The notes: generated by a model not told the origin, from the letters alone. DNA of 6,564 nucleotides from Clostridia bacterium (GCA_017408625.1 JAFQUG010000090.1:1-6564); one strand, 5' to 3'; positions 1 through 5,934 are shown, counted from the stretch's first letter. Made by a program: numbers and translations.

Positions 1-358
1 AGAGAGAGGACGGCTACGCCTATTCGCCACGCCAAGTCCTGCGGACTTGCTCTGAAGATGCTCTTGTCGCCGAAACGGCTCCATTCGCTTTGCGAACCGC
101 ACATCTTCCCCTCGCCGCCACTTTGTGGCTGCGTGGTTTCTCTGTACCCTCTCTCTCCGCCATAGCAAAAGGGCACCCAAACGGGTGCCCTTTTGCTATG
201 GCAAAGAGAGGGTACAGAGAAACCGCGCAGCCACAAAGTGGCGGCGAGGGGAAGATGCGCGGTTCGCGAAGCGAATGGAGCCCCGTGGGCACCAAACGCA
301 TCTTCATAGCAAGTCCGCAGGACTTGGCGTGGCGAATAGGCGTAGCCGTCCTCTCTCT
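1..358. repeat. Long near-perfect inverted repeat (giant hairpin)
   Basis: Positions 1-178 are the reverse complement of 183-358, with loop AAAC at 179-182. Hand alignment gives about 162 matches in 176 aligned positions (about 92%), with one 2-nt gap near the centre. The innermost 20 bp (159-178 with 183-202) pair perfectly. Eight of the 14 mismatches fall in one patch (62-76 against 283-297). The left arm starts at the window edge, so it may extend further. Reading frames cross it on both strands, but they mirror each other because of the palindrome and resemble no family I know, so I treat the segment as non-coding. It could be a dispersed intergenic repeat or MITE-like element, or an inverted duplication. 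No transposase or flanking target duplication can be seen. The structure is certain; its nature is not. Confidence 0.9.
167..194. terminator. Terminator-like hairpin at the centre of the palindrome (bidirectional)
   Basis: An 8-bp GC-rich stem, GGGCACCC (171-178) with GGGTGCCC (183-190), closes a 4-nt AAAC loop. It is flanked by AAAA on the left and TTTT on the right, so on either strand a stable stem is followed by a short U-run. That is the layout of a bidirectional intrinsic terminator. The U-run is only four long, and the stem is the tip of a much longer palindrome, so termination is plausible but not assured. It could insulate the polysaccharide operon from transcription entering from the left. 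Confidence 0.4.
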
Positions 359-372
359 TTGCCATAGCAAAG
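353..372 (+). repeat. Extra copy of the palindrome's central motif at its right edge
   Basis: The 20 nt at 353-372 repeat 151-170 in direct orientation with three differences, and 357-372 match the reverse complement of 191-206 with one difference. The shared core GCCATAGCAAA occurs at 159-169 and 361-371, and inverted at 192-202. The copy at 357-372 is itself a small hairpin (CTTTGC, loop CATA, GCAAAG). The same motif at centre and edge suggests the long palindrome is built from units bounded by it. Confidence 0.6.
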
Positions 373-640
373 TGCGAACAAGTAAGCCGTTAGAGTGTTG
401 CTGTGATGGCGTTTCTCTTTCTCAAAACGGGGAAGGTCGAAAAAAGAGGGGGAGAGCAGAACAAAAACGAGAAAGAGAGAGAATTGAAAATAGAACGAGA
501 AATATCAAAAGTTGGAAAATGTAGAAAAAGAATTGGAAATGCGAGAACCAAGCCCCTGCACAGCGCGTGGGCTTGGTTCTTGTGAACCGCGTTTTGCGGA
601 GCCTTGGCGATCTCACCCCCTTAATATTATCGTTTCTTGC
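373..640. other. Gene-free spacer with purine-rich tract
   Basis: I see no credible gene here. Short frames exist on both strands but lack good ribosome binding sites and have low-complexity Lys/Glu/Arg-rich products. The striking content is strand asymmetry: from 424 to 540 the + strand has about 97 purines in 117 positions (83%), mostly runs of A, GA and GGA. After it come small inverted repeats (544-599) and an AT-rich patch (621-630) just upstream of the promoter, which could act as an UP element. The G+C content and texture differ clearly from the genes that follow. Confidence 0.6.
544..580. repeat. 12-bp perfect inverted repeat (hairpin)
   Basis: AGAACCAAGCCC (544-555) pairs perfectly with GGGCTTGGTTCT (569-580) across a 13-nt loop. 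There is no proper T-run after it on either strand, so it is a weak candidate for an intrinsic terminator. GGTTC at 575-579 could instead pair with GAACC at 584-588, and CCGC (587-590) with GCGG (596-599), giving alternative folds. The set lies upstream of the predicted operon promoter, so it would matter only in a read-through transcript or as DNA structure. Confidence 0.6.
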
Positions 641-642
641 AG

Positions 643-671
643 TTGACATAAGCGCACGCGCGTGATATAAT
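643..671 (+). promoter_or_regulatory. Consensus SigA/sigma-70 promoter of the polysaccharide operon
   Basis: TTGACA (643-648) and TATAAT (666-671) are both perfect consensus hexamers separated by the ideal 17 nt. TG at 663-664, one base before the -10, makes it an extended -10 promoter. An AT-rich stretch at 621-630 lies just upstream. Transcription should begin near 678, giving a leader of about 119 nt before the first glycosyltransferase ATG at 797. All the following genes point the same way, so this is the likely main promoter of the operon. I see no obvious operator palindrome over it. Confidence 0.85.
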
Positions 672-677
672 ATATAA

Positions 678-796
678 AGATATTTTGAGTTTAAGCACTT
701 CTCCACTCACTGCACGGATGCGATAAAGGACAGGTGCGGCGCGCAAGTGAGGCAGAGGAATTTGGGCATGTTTCAAACGGAATGGGAGACGAAGCT
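678..796 (+). promoter_or_regulatory. Predicted 5' leader of the operon mRNA
   Basis: This is the segment between the inferred transcription start and the first gene. CTCACT (706-711) can pair with AGTGAG (746-751), and GCAC (712-715) with GTGC (734-737), making a modest stem next to the AGAGGA motif at 754-759. I see no intrinsic terminator and recognise no riboswitch. The leader also holds a two-codon ATG-CGA-TAA at 718-726 and a 10-codon frame at 768-800. Any attenuation or anti-termination role is speculative. Confidence 0.35.
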
Positions 797-800
797 ATGA
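768..800 (+). CDS. Possible 10-residue leader peptide overlapping the first gene
   Basis: ATG at 768 opens a 10-codon frame encoding MFQTEWETKL and stopping at TGA 798-800. The stop overlaps the ATG at 797-799 of the first glycosyltransferase as ATGA, the same overlap used at two other junctions in this operon. AGAGGA at 754-759 lies 8 nt before the start, a good ribosome-binding position. Translation of the peptide could therefore deliver ribosomes to the downstream start. The peptide resembles no known leader and such a short frame can arise by chance, so the call is tentative. Confidence 0.25.
   Translation: MFQTEWETKL
784..788 (+). promoter_or_regulatory. Ribosome binding site deciding the start of the first glycosyltransferase
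   Basis: GGGAG at 784-788 lies 8 nt before ATG 797. An upstream in-frame GTG at 734 has AAAGGA only 3 nt away and would add 21 residues of low-complexity sequence ahead of the conserved MRVLQINS beta-strand. The site supports the start at 797. Confidence 0.7.
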
Positions 801-1987
801 GGGTTTTACAGATCAACTCGGTTTGCGGCATTCGCAGCACGGGCAGGATCTGCACCGATCTTGCCGAGCTGCTGGAGCGTGCGGGGCACGAGTGCAAGAT
901 CGCATACGGTCGCGAGCATGTGCTCGCGCAGCATCAAAAATATGCGGTGCGCATCGGGAACGATCGGGATGTGAAGCGGCATGCACTTCGCGCACGTCTG
1001 TTTGATTCCGCGGGCCTTGGCAGCGGACACGCCACCAAGAAATTTATCCGGTGGGTGCAGGCGTACGACCCCGACGTGATCCATCTGCATAACATCCACG
1101 GCTATTACATCAACATCAAGGTCTTGTTTGACTATTTGCGCGAATCAGGCAAGCCCGTGATCTGGACACTGCACGATTGCTGGAGCTTTACGGGACACTG
1201 CTCACATTTCGATATGGTGGGGTGTGAGAAATGGCGCGCACAGGCGTGCAGCGGGTGTCCGCAAAAACGGGGATATCCCAAGTCGCTTTTCCTCGATCGC
1301 TCCGCTCGTAATCTTGTGCACAAGCGCGGGCTGTTTGCATCGCTTGAAAATCTGATACTGGTCACACCCTCGCGCTGGCTTGCGGATCTGGCCGCACAGT
1401 CTTTTTTTGCCAAGACACCGATACGTGTGATCCCAAACGGTATTGACCTGTCCGCCTTTCAACCGTGTGAGAGTGATTTTCGTGCGCGACACGGCATTGA
1501 GAATAAGAAAGTGGTGCTCGGTGTTGCGAGTGCGTGGCAAAAATACAAGGGACTCGATGATTTCGTGCGCCTTTCCGCCATGCTGGATGACCGATTCCAA
1601 ATTGTGCTGGTGGGCCTGACAGAGGAACAAAGGGCGGCGTTGCCCCCCAACATCCTCGGCATCACGCGTACAGATAGCGTACGCGCGCTTGCCGAAATTT
1701 ACACGGCGGCGGATTGGTTTGTAAATCCGACGTATCAGGAAACATTGTCCATGGTCAATCTTGAGGCGCAGGCCTGCGGTACACCTGTGATCACGTATCG
1801 CACGGGCGGCAGTCCCGAGACGCTGGACCCCGACTCGGGCACCGTGGTCGAGAAGGGGGATATCGAAACCGTGGCACATATTTTGCAAAGCACCGAGCCG
1901 CACACCGTACAGGCGCACGAGGAGTGGAATAAGAACAAACGCTTTGCGGCGTATATTGACCTGTACCGCGAGGTGAGTCGGATATGA
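797..1987 (+). CDS. Glycosyltransferase family 4 (GT-B fold), polysaccharide assembly
   Basis: This 396-residue cytoplasmic enzyme probably transfers a sugar from a nucleotide donor to the growing lipid-linked repeat unit. The N-terminal strand MRVLQINSVCGIRSTGRI starts the acceptor Rossmann domain; HLHNIHGYY (97-104) and WTLHDCWSFTGHC (123-135) are typical of one GT4 subgroup. The C-terminal donor domain opens near VIPNGID (211-217) and continues with KGL (251-253). It then shows the E-x7-E signature at E315 and E323 and the CGTPVITYRTGGSPE stretch (327-341). Cysteines 128, 135, 143, 151 and 154 cluster in the N-domain and may bind a metal or form a structural knot. There is no signal peptide or membrane segment. 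ATG 797 is chosen for its ribosome binding site and because the conserved fold begins there. It is the first gene after the promoter, and its stop overlaps the next start (ATGA). Donor and acceptor sugars cannot be read from sequence. Confidence 0.92.
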   Translation: MRVLQINSVCGIRSTGRICTDLAELLERAGHECKIAYGREHVLAQHQKYAVRIGNDRDVKRHALRARLFDSAGLGSGHATKKFIRWVQAYDPDVIHLHNIHGYYINIKVLFDYLRESGKPVIWTLHDCWSFTGHCSHFDMVGCEKWRAQACSGCPQKRGYPKSLFLDRSARNLVHKRGLFASLENLILVTPSRWLADLAAQSFFAKTPIRVIPNGIDLSAFQPCESDFRARHGIENKKVVLGVASAWQKYKGLDDFVRLSAMLDDRFQIVLVGLTEEQRAALPPNILGITRTDSVRALAEIYTAADWFVNPTYQETLSMVNLEAQACGTPVITYRTGGSPETLDPDSGTVVEKGDIETVAHILQSTEPHTVQAHEEWNKNKRFAAYIDLYREVSRI

Positions 1988-3108
1988 AAATTCTGTTTTT
2001 GACAAACATTCCCTCGCCCTACCGCGTGCACTTCTTCAATGAGCTGGGCAAGCACTGTGAGCTTACGGTGCTGTTTGAGAAGGAGCGCTCCAGAGAGAGG
2101 AATAAGGAGTGGAAGGGCGACGAATTTCGGCGTTTTAACGGCGTTTTTTTGAAGGGGCCTTCCACAAGCACGGATATGGCAATTTGCCCCGGGGTGCTGC
2201 GCTACGTCAAGGATCGCTCCTTTGATCGCATCATCTGCTCCGATTTCACAACGCCCACGGGCATGCTTGCTGTCTCTTATATGAAGCGGCATCGCATCCC
2301 CTATTACTTGGAAAGTGACGGCGGCTTTGCGGGAAGCTCCAAGGGCATAAAGGCGCGCATCAAAAGATGGATCATCGCGGGGGCAAAGGGCTATTTTTCC
2401 ACCGCCGATGAGCACGACCGCTATTATCTTACCTACGGCGCAGATCCCGCGCGCATTCACCGCTATCCCTTTACCTCGCTGTTTGCGTCCGACGTGGCGG
2501 ATGCGCCCGTCACGCCCGAGGGGAAGGCCGCTTTGCGTGAGATGTTGAATATCAAGGAAAAGCGGATCGTCCTTGCGGTCGGTCAGTTTATTCCGCGCAA
2601 GGGCTTTGACGTCTTGCTAGATGCGGCACGCGGATTGCCGCGTGACATCGGCTTTTATTTTGTCGGTGGCACACCGACCGAGGAGTACACGGCGTTTGTA
2701 GAGAAGCACGCGCTGACCAACGTACATTTTGTCGGCTTTTGCGCAAAGGATGCGCTGCAACGGTATTACCGTGCGGCGGATCTGTTTGTGCTTCCCACGC
2801 GCGAGGATATTTGGGGCCTCGTGGTCAACGAGGCGATGGCCGCGGCGCTCCCCGTTGTGACGACCACGCGCTGTATTGCAGGGCTGGAGCTGGTGCGCGA
2901 GGGCGAAAACGGCTTTTTGGTACCGCCCGCGGACAGCACCGCGCTCGGCGACGCCATCACGCGCGCGTTTGCGTCTCCCGCGCAGCTGGCAGGCATGAGC
3001 CACGCGGCACTGGAAACCATCCGTTCCTATACCATTGAGTGTATGGTCAAACGGCATCTCGAGCTTCTTGATCCGTCTGGTAGTGCCGTGCCCGTATCCC
3101 AATCTTGA
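1984..3108 (+). CDS. Glycosyltransferase family 4 (GT-B fold), second of the pair
   Basis: This 374-residue enzyme is predicted to add another sugar to the same lipid-linked oligosaccharide. MKILFLTNIPSPYRVHFFNELG begins the N-domain in the way common to capsule GT4 enzymes. YLESDGG (108-114) lies in the inter-domain region. The donor domain has GQFIPRKGFD (200-209), where R205 and K206 are the expected phosphate-binding basic residues. It also has REDIWGLVVNEAMA (273-286), which carries the acidic D275/E283 pair of the E-x7-E-type motif, followed by GENGFLVPP (307-315). No signal peptide or membrane segment is visible. Its start overlaps the stop of the previous gene by 4 nt, which implies translational coupling. 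The last 13 or so residues are low-complexity, and their DNA doubles as the lead-in to the next gene's ribosome binding site. Its sugar specificity is unknown. It differs clearly from the first GT4, so it is not a recent duplicate. Confidence 0.93.
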   Translation: MKILFLTNIPSPYRVHFFNELGKHCELTVLFEKERSRERNKEWKGDEFRRFNGVFLKGPSTSTDMAICPGVLRYVKDRSFDRIICSDFTTPTGMLAVSYMKRHRIPYYLESDGGFAGSSKGIKARIKRWIIAGAKGYFSTADEHDRYYLTYGADPARIHRYPFTSLFASDVADAPVTPEGKAALREMLNIKEKRIVLAVGQFIPRKGFDVLLDAARGLPRDIGFYFVGGTPTEEYTAFVEKHALTNVHFVGFCAKDALQRYYRAADLFVLPTREDIWGLVVNEAMAAALPVVTTTRCIAGLELVREGENGFLVPPADSTALGDAITRAFASPAQLAGMSHAALETIRSYTIECMVKRHLELLDPSGSAVPVSQS

Positions 3109-3113
3109 AGGAG
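3107..3113 (+). promoter_or_regulatory. Ribosome binding site fixing a TTG start
   Basis: GAAGGAG at 3107-3113 overlaps the TGA stop (3106-3108) of the second GT4 gene and lies 6 nt before TTG 3120. An earlier in-frame TTG at 3105 would put this motif inside the coding region with nothing suitable upstream. No ATG lies nearby in frame, so TTG 3120 is the best start for the polymerase-like gene. Confidence 0.75.
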
Positions 3114-3119
3114 TACATT

Positions 3120-4310
3120 TTGGAAAACGAGTTGAAAACAAACAAAAATTCCGCAAAGGTAAGCCTGCTGACCCTTGTGCTTGCTTTTGTGTGCTTTTTG
3201 ACAAATATCTCGCAGCATCCCGAGCTCGTGGATGCGGGCGCAACGCAGTTTTTGGCCATTCCGGCGTGGATCCTGCTCGCGCTTTTTCTGGCTATGGCGC
3301 GGTCATTTTCCTTGCATCGGGATGTGATCGTCGTGCTTTCCTGTGCGCTTGTGTTCAGTGTTATGTTGGCACTGTATACGATTTTTTTCGAGCATCCGTA
3401 TTTTGAAAGTGCCACGACCTATTCCTTCTATCTTTCAGTCTTTGTGTTTTTGATCGGAGCGCTGTGTGCACGCTATGTCACAAAGGAAGTACTGCGACAT
3501 GTTGCTCTGGTGTATGTGATCAGCGCACTTGCGGTGGCTTTGGCGATCTACATTCAGTTCTTTGTGGGAAACGAGGATGTTTTTGCCGAGCTGTATGTAT
3601 ACAGATCGAAAAACTCCTTTGCGCAGATCGTTCTTGTGGCGATCGTCCTGCTTTTGACGGTGATTCGGCCAAAAGGTCGTATTCTTGTGTTGCTCAAATA
3701 CATCTGTGCTGCGTTTTTGATCTATCTTCTCTTCATTCTGCGCTCGCGTGCAACCATCGTTTCCTTTGCCGTTGTAACCTTGCTGATCCTTCTTCTGCAG
3801 CGCAGATTTCAGCCGTCGGCAAAGGAACGGCATATCTTGCTCGTTGCGGTGCTGGTCCTTGCGGCATTTCTGATCTTTCATGCGGAATTCCGTTCGATTT
3901 TCGTGGACGGCATTTTGCTGGTCTCGCGCGAAAACGAATCCTTGGACGCGATCTCCTCGGGCCGCCTCTCGCTTTTACATGATTATTGGCCGCTCCTGTG
4001 CGAAAATTACGGGGTCGGTATCGGTGATTTTTATCTCGACTGCTTCCCGTTTGCGACACTGATACAGTTTGGGATATTTGCTTCGATCCCTCTTTTTGCG
4101 GTCGCGCTATACCCGCTGGTGCGCGCATGTCGGCGCTCGGTGTACGGCGAGGATTGGCGCTTCGTGCTGCTGCTCATTGCGGCGGCCTATTTGGCGAACA
4201 GCCTTTTCGAGTGCTTGCCGCCCTTTGGCCCCGGTGTAAAATGCTATTTTCTCTGGCTGCTGCTCGGAATTGTAGTGGGCGGCGGTAAGCCCGATCGGAG
4301 CCGCGTATGA
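3120..4310 (+). CDS. Wzy-like polysaccharide polymerase (O-antigen polymerase/ligase superfamily)
   Basis: This is a 396-residue integral membrane protein, predicted to join flipped repeat units into the polymer on the outer face of the membrane. About 11-12 hydrophobic segments can be seen, roughly at 14-30, 42-60, 68-90, 101-118, 124-149, 166-182, 187-206, 208-227, 236-254, 312-335, 346-361 and 374-388. The long hydrophilic loop at about 255-310 contains SSGRLSLLHDYWPLL and NYGVGIG, which match the external loop of Wzy/WaaL-type proteins (SGR, then a G-x-G turn). YRSKNSFAQI (161-170) resembles the K-N-x-F/hydrophobic motif of the same superfamily. Sequence conservation is low in this class, so the call rests on topology, loop motifs and position between glycosyltransferase and flippase genes. 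TTG 3120 is used rather than TTG 3105 because of the ribosome binding site. The end overlaps the flippase start (ATGA). A ligase role is the main alternative. Confidence 0.85.
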   Translation: MENELKTNKNSAKVSLLTLVLAFVCFLTNISQHPELVDAGATQFLAIPAWILLALFLAMARSFSLHRDVIVVLSCALVFSVMLALYTIFFEHPYFESATTYSFYLSVFVFLIGALCARYVTKEVLRHVALVYVISALAVALAIYIQFFVGNEDVFAELYVYRSKNSFAQIVLVAIVLLLTVIRPKGRILVLLKYICAAFLIYLLFILRSRATIVSFAVVTLLILLLQRRFQPSAKERHILLVAVLVLAAFLIFHAEFRSIFVDGILLVSRENESLDAISSGRLSLLHDYWPLLCENYGVGIGDFYLDCFPFATLIQFGIFASIPLFAVALYPLVRACRRSVYGEDWRFVLLLIAAAYLANSLFECLPPFGPGVKCYFLWLLLGIVVGGGKPDRSRV

Positions 4311-5836
4311 TCAGCAACGAAAAGCAAGTGCGCGTCGGGGCGATCCTCTCATACGCTTCGATTGCGCTCAGTATCCTTGCGGGATTGGTGTATATCCCGT
4401 GGATGATCGAGCAGATCGGGCAAGCGCAGTACGGCCTCTATACGCTGTCCAACACGCTGATCACGCTGTTTGTGGTCGACTTCGGCTTGGGCAAGGCCAC
4501 CGAGCGTTACGTGGCAAAGTACCGTGCACAGGGGCACCCTGAAAAGATCGGCGCATTCCTTGGCGCGATCTATAAGCTGTACCTGATCATCGATATGGTG
4601 ATCTTTGCGGTGCTGGTGATCCTGTTTTTCCTGCTGGATCAGATCTATGTCAAGCTGACACCCACCGAGCTTGCGCAATTCAAGGTCGTTTATATCATAT
4701 CGGGCCTGTTTACGGTCGTCAAATTTCCGTTCATTCCACTGGACGGTATCCTGAACGCACACGAAAAATATATCCCCATGAAGATCGCCGATCTGTTGTA
4801 TCGCGTGCTTCAGGTGGGGCTGACGGTGCTCGCCCTTTTGCTGGATCAGGGTCTGTATGCGTTGGTGACCGTCAACGCCCTTGTGGGCCTTGTGCTGATC
4901 GCTTATAAATGGATCGTATTCAAAAGCACCGTTGGTGTGCGCGCAAGCCTGCGCCATACCGATCGCGCACTGTATCGGAAGATCCTTTCCTTTTCGGTCT
5001 GGATCCTGATCGATGCTCTGGCGGCGCGGTTGGTGTTTCAGATCACGCCCTCGATCCTCGGTATTGTGGCAAGCGCCGCCGCGATCGGTGTGTTCGGTGT
5101 GATCACGACGATCGAGGGGTATGTCTATACCGTTGCAACTGCGATCAACGGCCTGTTTTTGCCGCGCGTGGCACGTATCAATGTCGGTGAGAACGCCGAG
5201 GAGAATCTGTCAGCGCTGGTGCTTGGGGTCGGACGGTTTCAGTATGCGCTCAACGGGCTTGTCGTCGCGGGCTTTGCTGTGGTAGGACGTTTGTTTATCC
5301 GGCTTTGGATGGGCGAAGCGTTTGCACAGGCCTATTTTGGAATATTGCTCGTTATCGTGCCGGGTCTGTTCTATAATGCGTTGCAGATCGCCAACACCGC
5401 GCTTGTGGTGAAAAAAAGAGTGAAGGAGCGCGCCTTTATCGCGCTTGCAACGGGTGTGGCCAACGTCATCCTTTCGTTCATTTTTTCCTACCGTTGGGGC
5501 GTGATCGGTGCTTGTCTGTCGATCTTCGTGGCGTATATGCTGCGTGAGGTGCTGTCCTTGATCGTATACCGAAAGCACCTGCACCTTAACATCATACGGT
5601 TCGCGAAGTGCTGCTATTTGCGTATGACCCCACCCATCCTGTTGACGGTTGCCGCAGGGCTTTTGATCAACCGTCTGATACCCGATGGCGGGTGGCTTTC
5701 GCTCGTAGTAAAGGGAATGATCACCGTGGCGGTTTACGGTGTCACCCTATGGCTCTTCGCTCTTTCGCGCGCAGAGCGCAAGCGGAGTATTGAAATCGTA
5801 AGATCCAAAATCAAAAAGCACAAGACTCTGTCCTGA
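4307..5836 (+). CDS. Wzx-like lipid-linked oligosaccharide flippase (MOP superfamily)
   Basis: This 509-residue polytopic membrane protein most likely moves undecaprenyl-linked repeat units across the membrane. It has about 12-14 hydrophobic helices spread over the whole length, in the two-lobe pattern of polysaccharide-export MOP transporters. The N-terminal MISNEKQVRVGAILSYASIALSILAGLVYIPWMI and the following QYGLYTLSNTLITLFVVDFGLGKATERYVAKYRAQG stretch (41-76) are characteristic of the family: a G-x-Y-x-L turn, then a helix ending D-F-G-L-G with conserved R67 and K71. A basic tail (489-506, R/K-rich) should be cytosolic. GGAG at 4297-4300 lies 6 nt before ATG 4307, which overlaps the TGA of the polymerase gene. 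The length is normal for the family. The gene is unusually rich in GATC sites (about 34). The substrate is inferred from the neighbours. Confidence 0.92.
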   Translation: MISNEKQVRVGAILSYASIALSILAGLVYIPWMIEQIGQAQYGLYTLSNTLITLFVVDFGLGKATERYVAKYRAQGHPEKIGAFLGAIYKLYLIIDMVIFAVLVILFFLLDQIYVKLTPTELAQFKVVYIISGLFTVVKFPFIPLDGILNAHEKYIPMKIADLLYRVLQVGLTVLALLLDQGLYALVTVNALVGLVLIAYKWIVFKSTVGVRASLRHTDRALYRKILSFSVWILIDALAARLVFQITPSILGIVASAAAIGVFGVITTIEGYVYTVATAINGLFLPRVARINVGENAEENLSALVLGVGRFQYALNGLVVAGFAVVGRLFIRLWMGEAFAQAYFGILLVIVPGLFYNALQIANTALVVKKRVKERAFIALATGVANVILSFIFSYRWGVIGACLSIFVAYMLREVLSLIVYRKHLHLNIIRFAKCCYLRMTPPILLTVAAGLLINRLIPDGGWLSLVVKGMITVAVYGVTLWLFALSRAERKRSIEIVRSKIKKHKTLS

Positions 5837-5934
5837 AAAATACCGATGCGCGGGGCAGCTTTGCTGAGCCCTTTGATCCTGCATGTCCCGATGCCTTTTT
5901 CGGGCCTTTGAAATAAATGTAAGGAGAAAAGCAT
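5837..5934 (+). other. 98-nt intergenic gap with weak hairpins
   Basis: This is the only sizeable gap within the operon. A stem CAGC-TTT-GCTG (5856-5866), extended by GGG (5853-5855) with CCC (5869-5871) around a 2-nt bulge, is followed by TTTGAT. CCCGA (5887-5891) can pair with TCGGG (5900-5904). Both are weak, with short T-runs, so they look more like partial attenuation or mRNA-processing signals than a full terminator. I found no convincing promoter here. A 21-codon frame at 5846-5911 has no ribosome binding site and is not called. Confidence 0.35.
5921..5926 (+). promoter_or_regulatory. Strong ribosome binding site of the GT2 gene
   Basis: AAGGAG lies 8 nt before ATG 5935. It gives this gene independent translation initiation, unlike the overlapping genes upstream, and fixes the start. 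Confidence 0.8.

Noticed and set aside
1..372. Insertion sequence or invertible promoter element
   Set aside because: No transposase or invertase gene and no visible target duplication; the terminal repeats are the whole element, and the promoter at 643-671 lies outside the inverted arms, so inversion between the arms would not flip it.
1..372. CRISPR array
   Set aside because: The repeats are inverted arms and a motif in three places, not evenly spaced direct repeats with unique spacers.
20..524. Open frames on both strands over the palindrome, up to 144 codons on the + strand and 116 on the - strand
   Set aside because: The two strands give mirrored peptides because the DNA is self-complementary; there are no good ribosome binding sites, no recognisable domain, and the longer frame runs into the low-complexity purine tract.
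734..796. GTG 734 as the start of the first glycosyltransferase
   Set aside because: Its AAAGGA motif is only 3 nt away, the added 21 residues are not typical of the GT4 fold, and ATG 797 has a better-placed site directly at the conserved first strand.
1202..2460. Long minus-strand frames (1202-2005 and 1735-2460) opposite the GT4 genes
   Set aside because: They lie wholly opposite strong glycosyltransferase genes, show no domain features and are Arg/His/Cys-rich as expected of antisense shadow frames in GC-rich codons.
5846..5911. 21-codon frame in the gap before the GT2 gene
   Set aside because: No ribosome binding site lies upstream, and its sequence overlaps the weak hairpins; length alone is no evidence.
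5873..5920. Internal promoter before the GT2 gene
   Set aside because: A TTGATC-like -35 exists, but no -10-like hexamer occurs at 16-18 nt, so there is no usable match.
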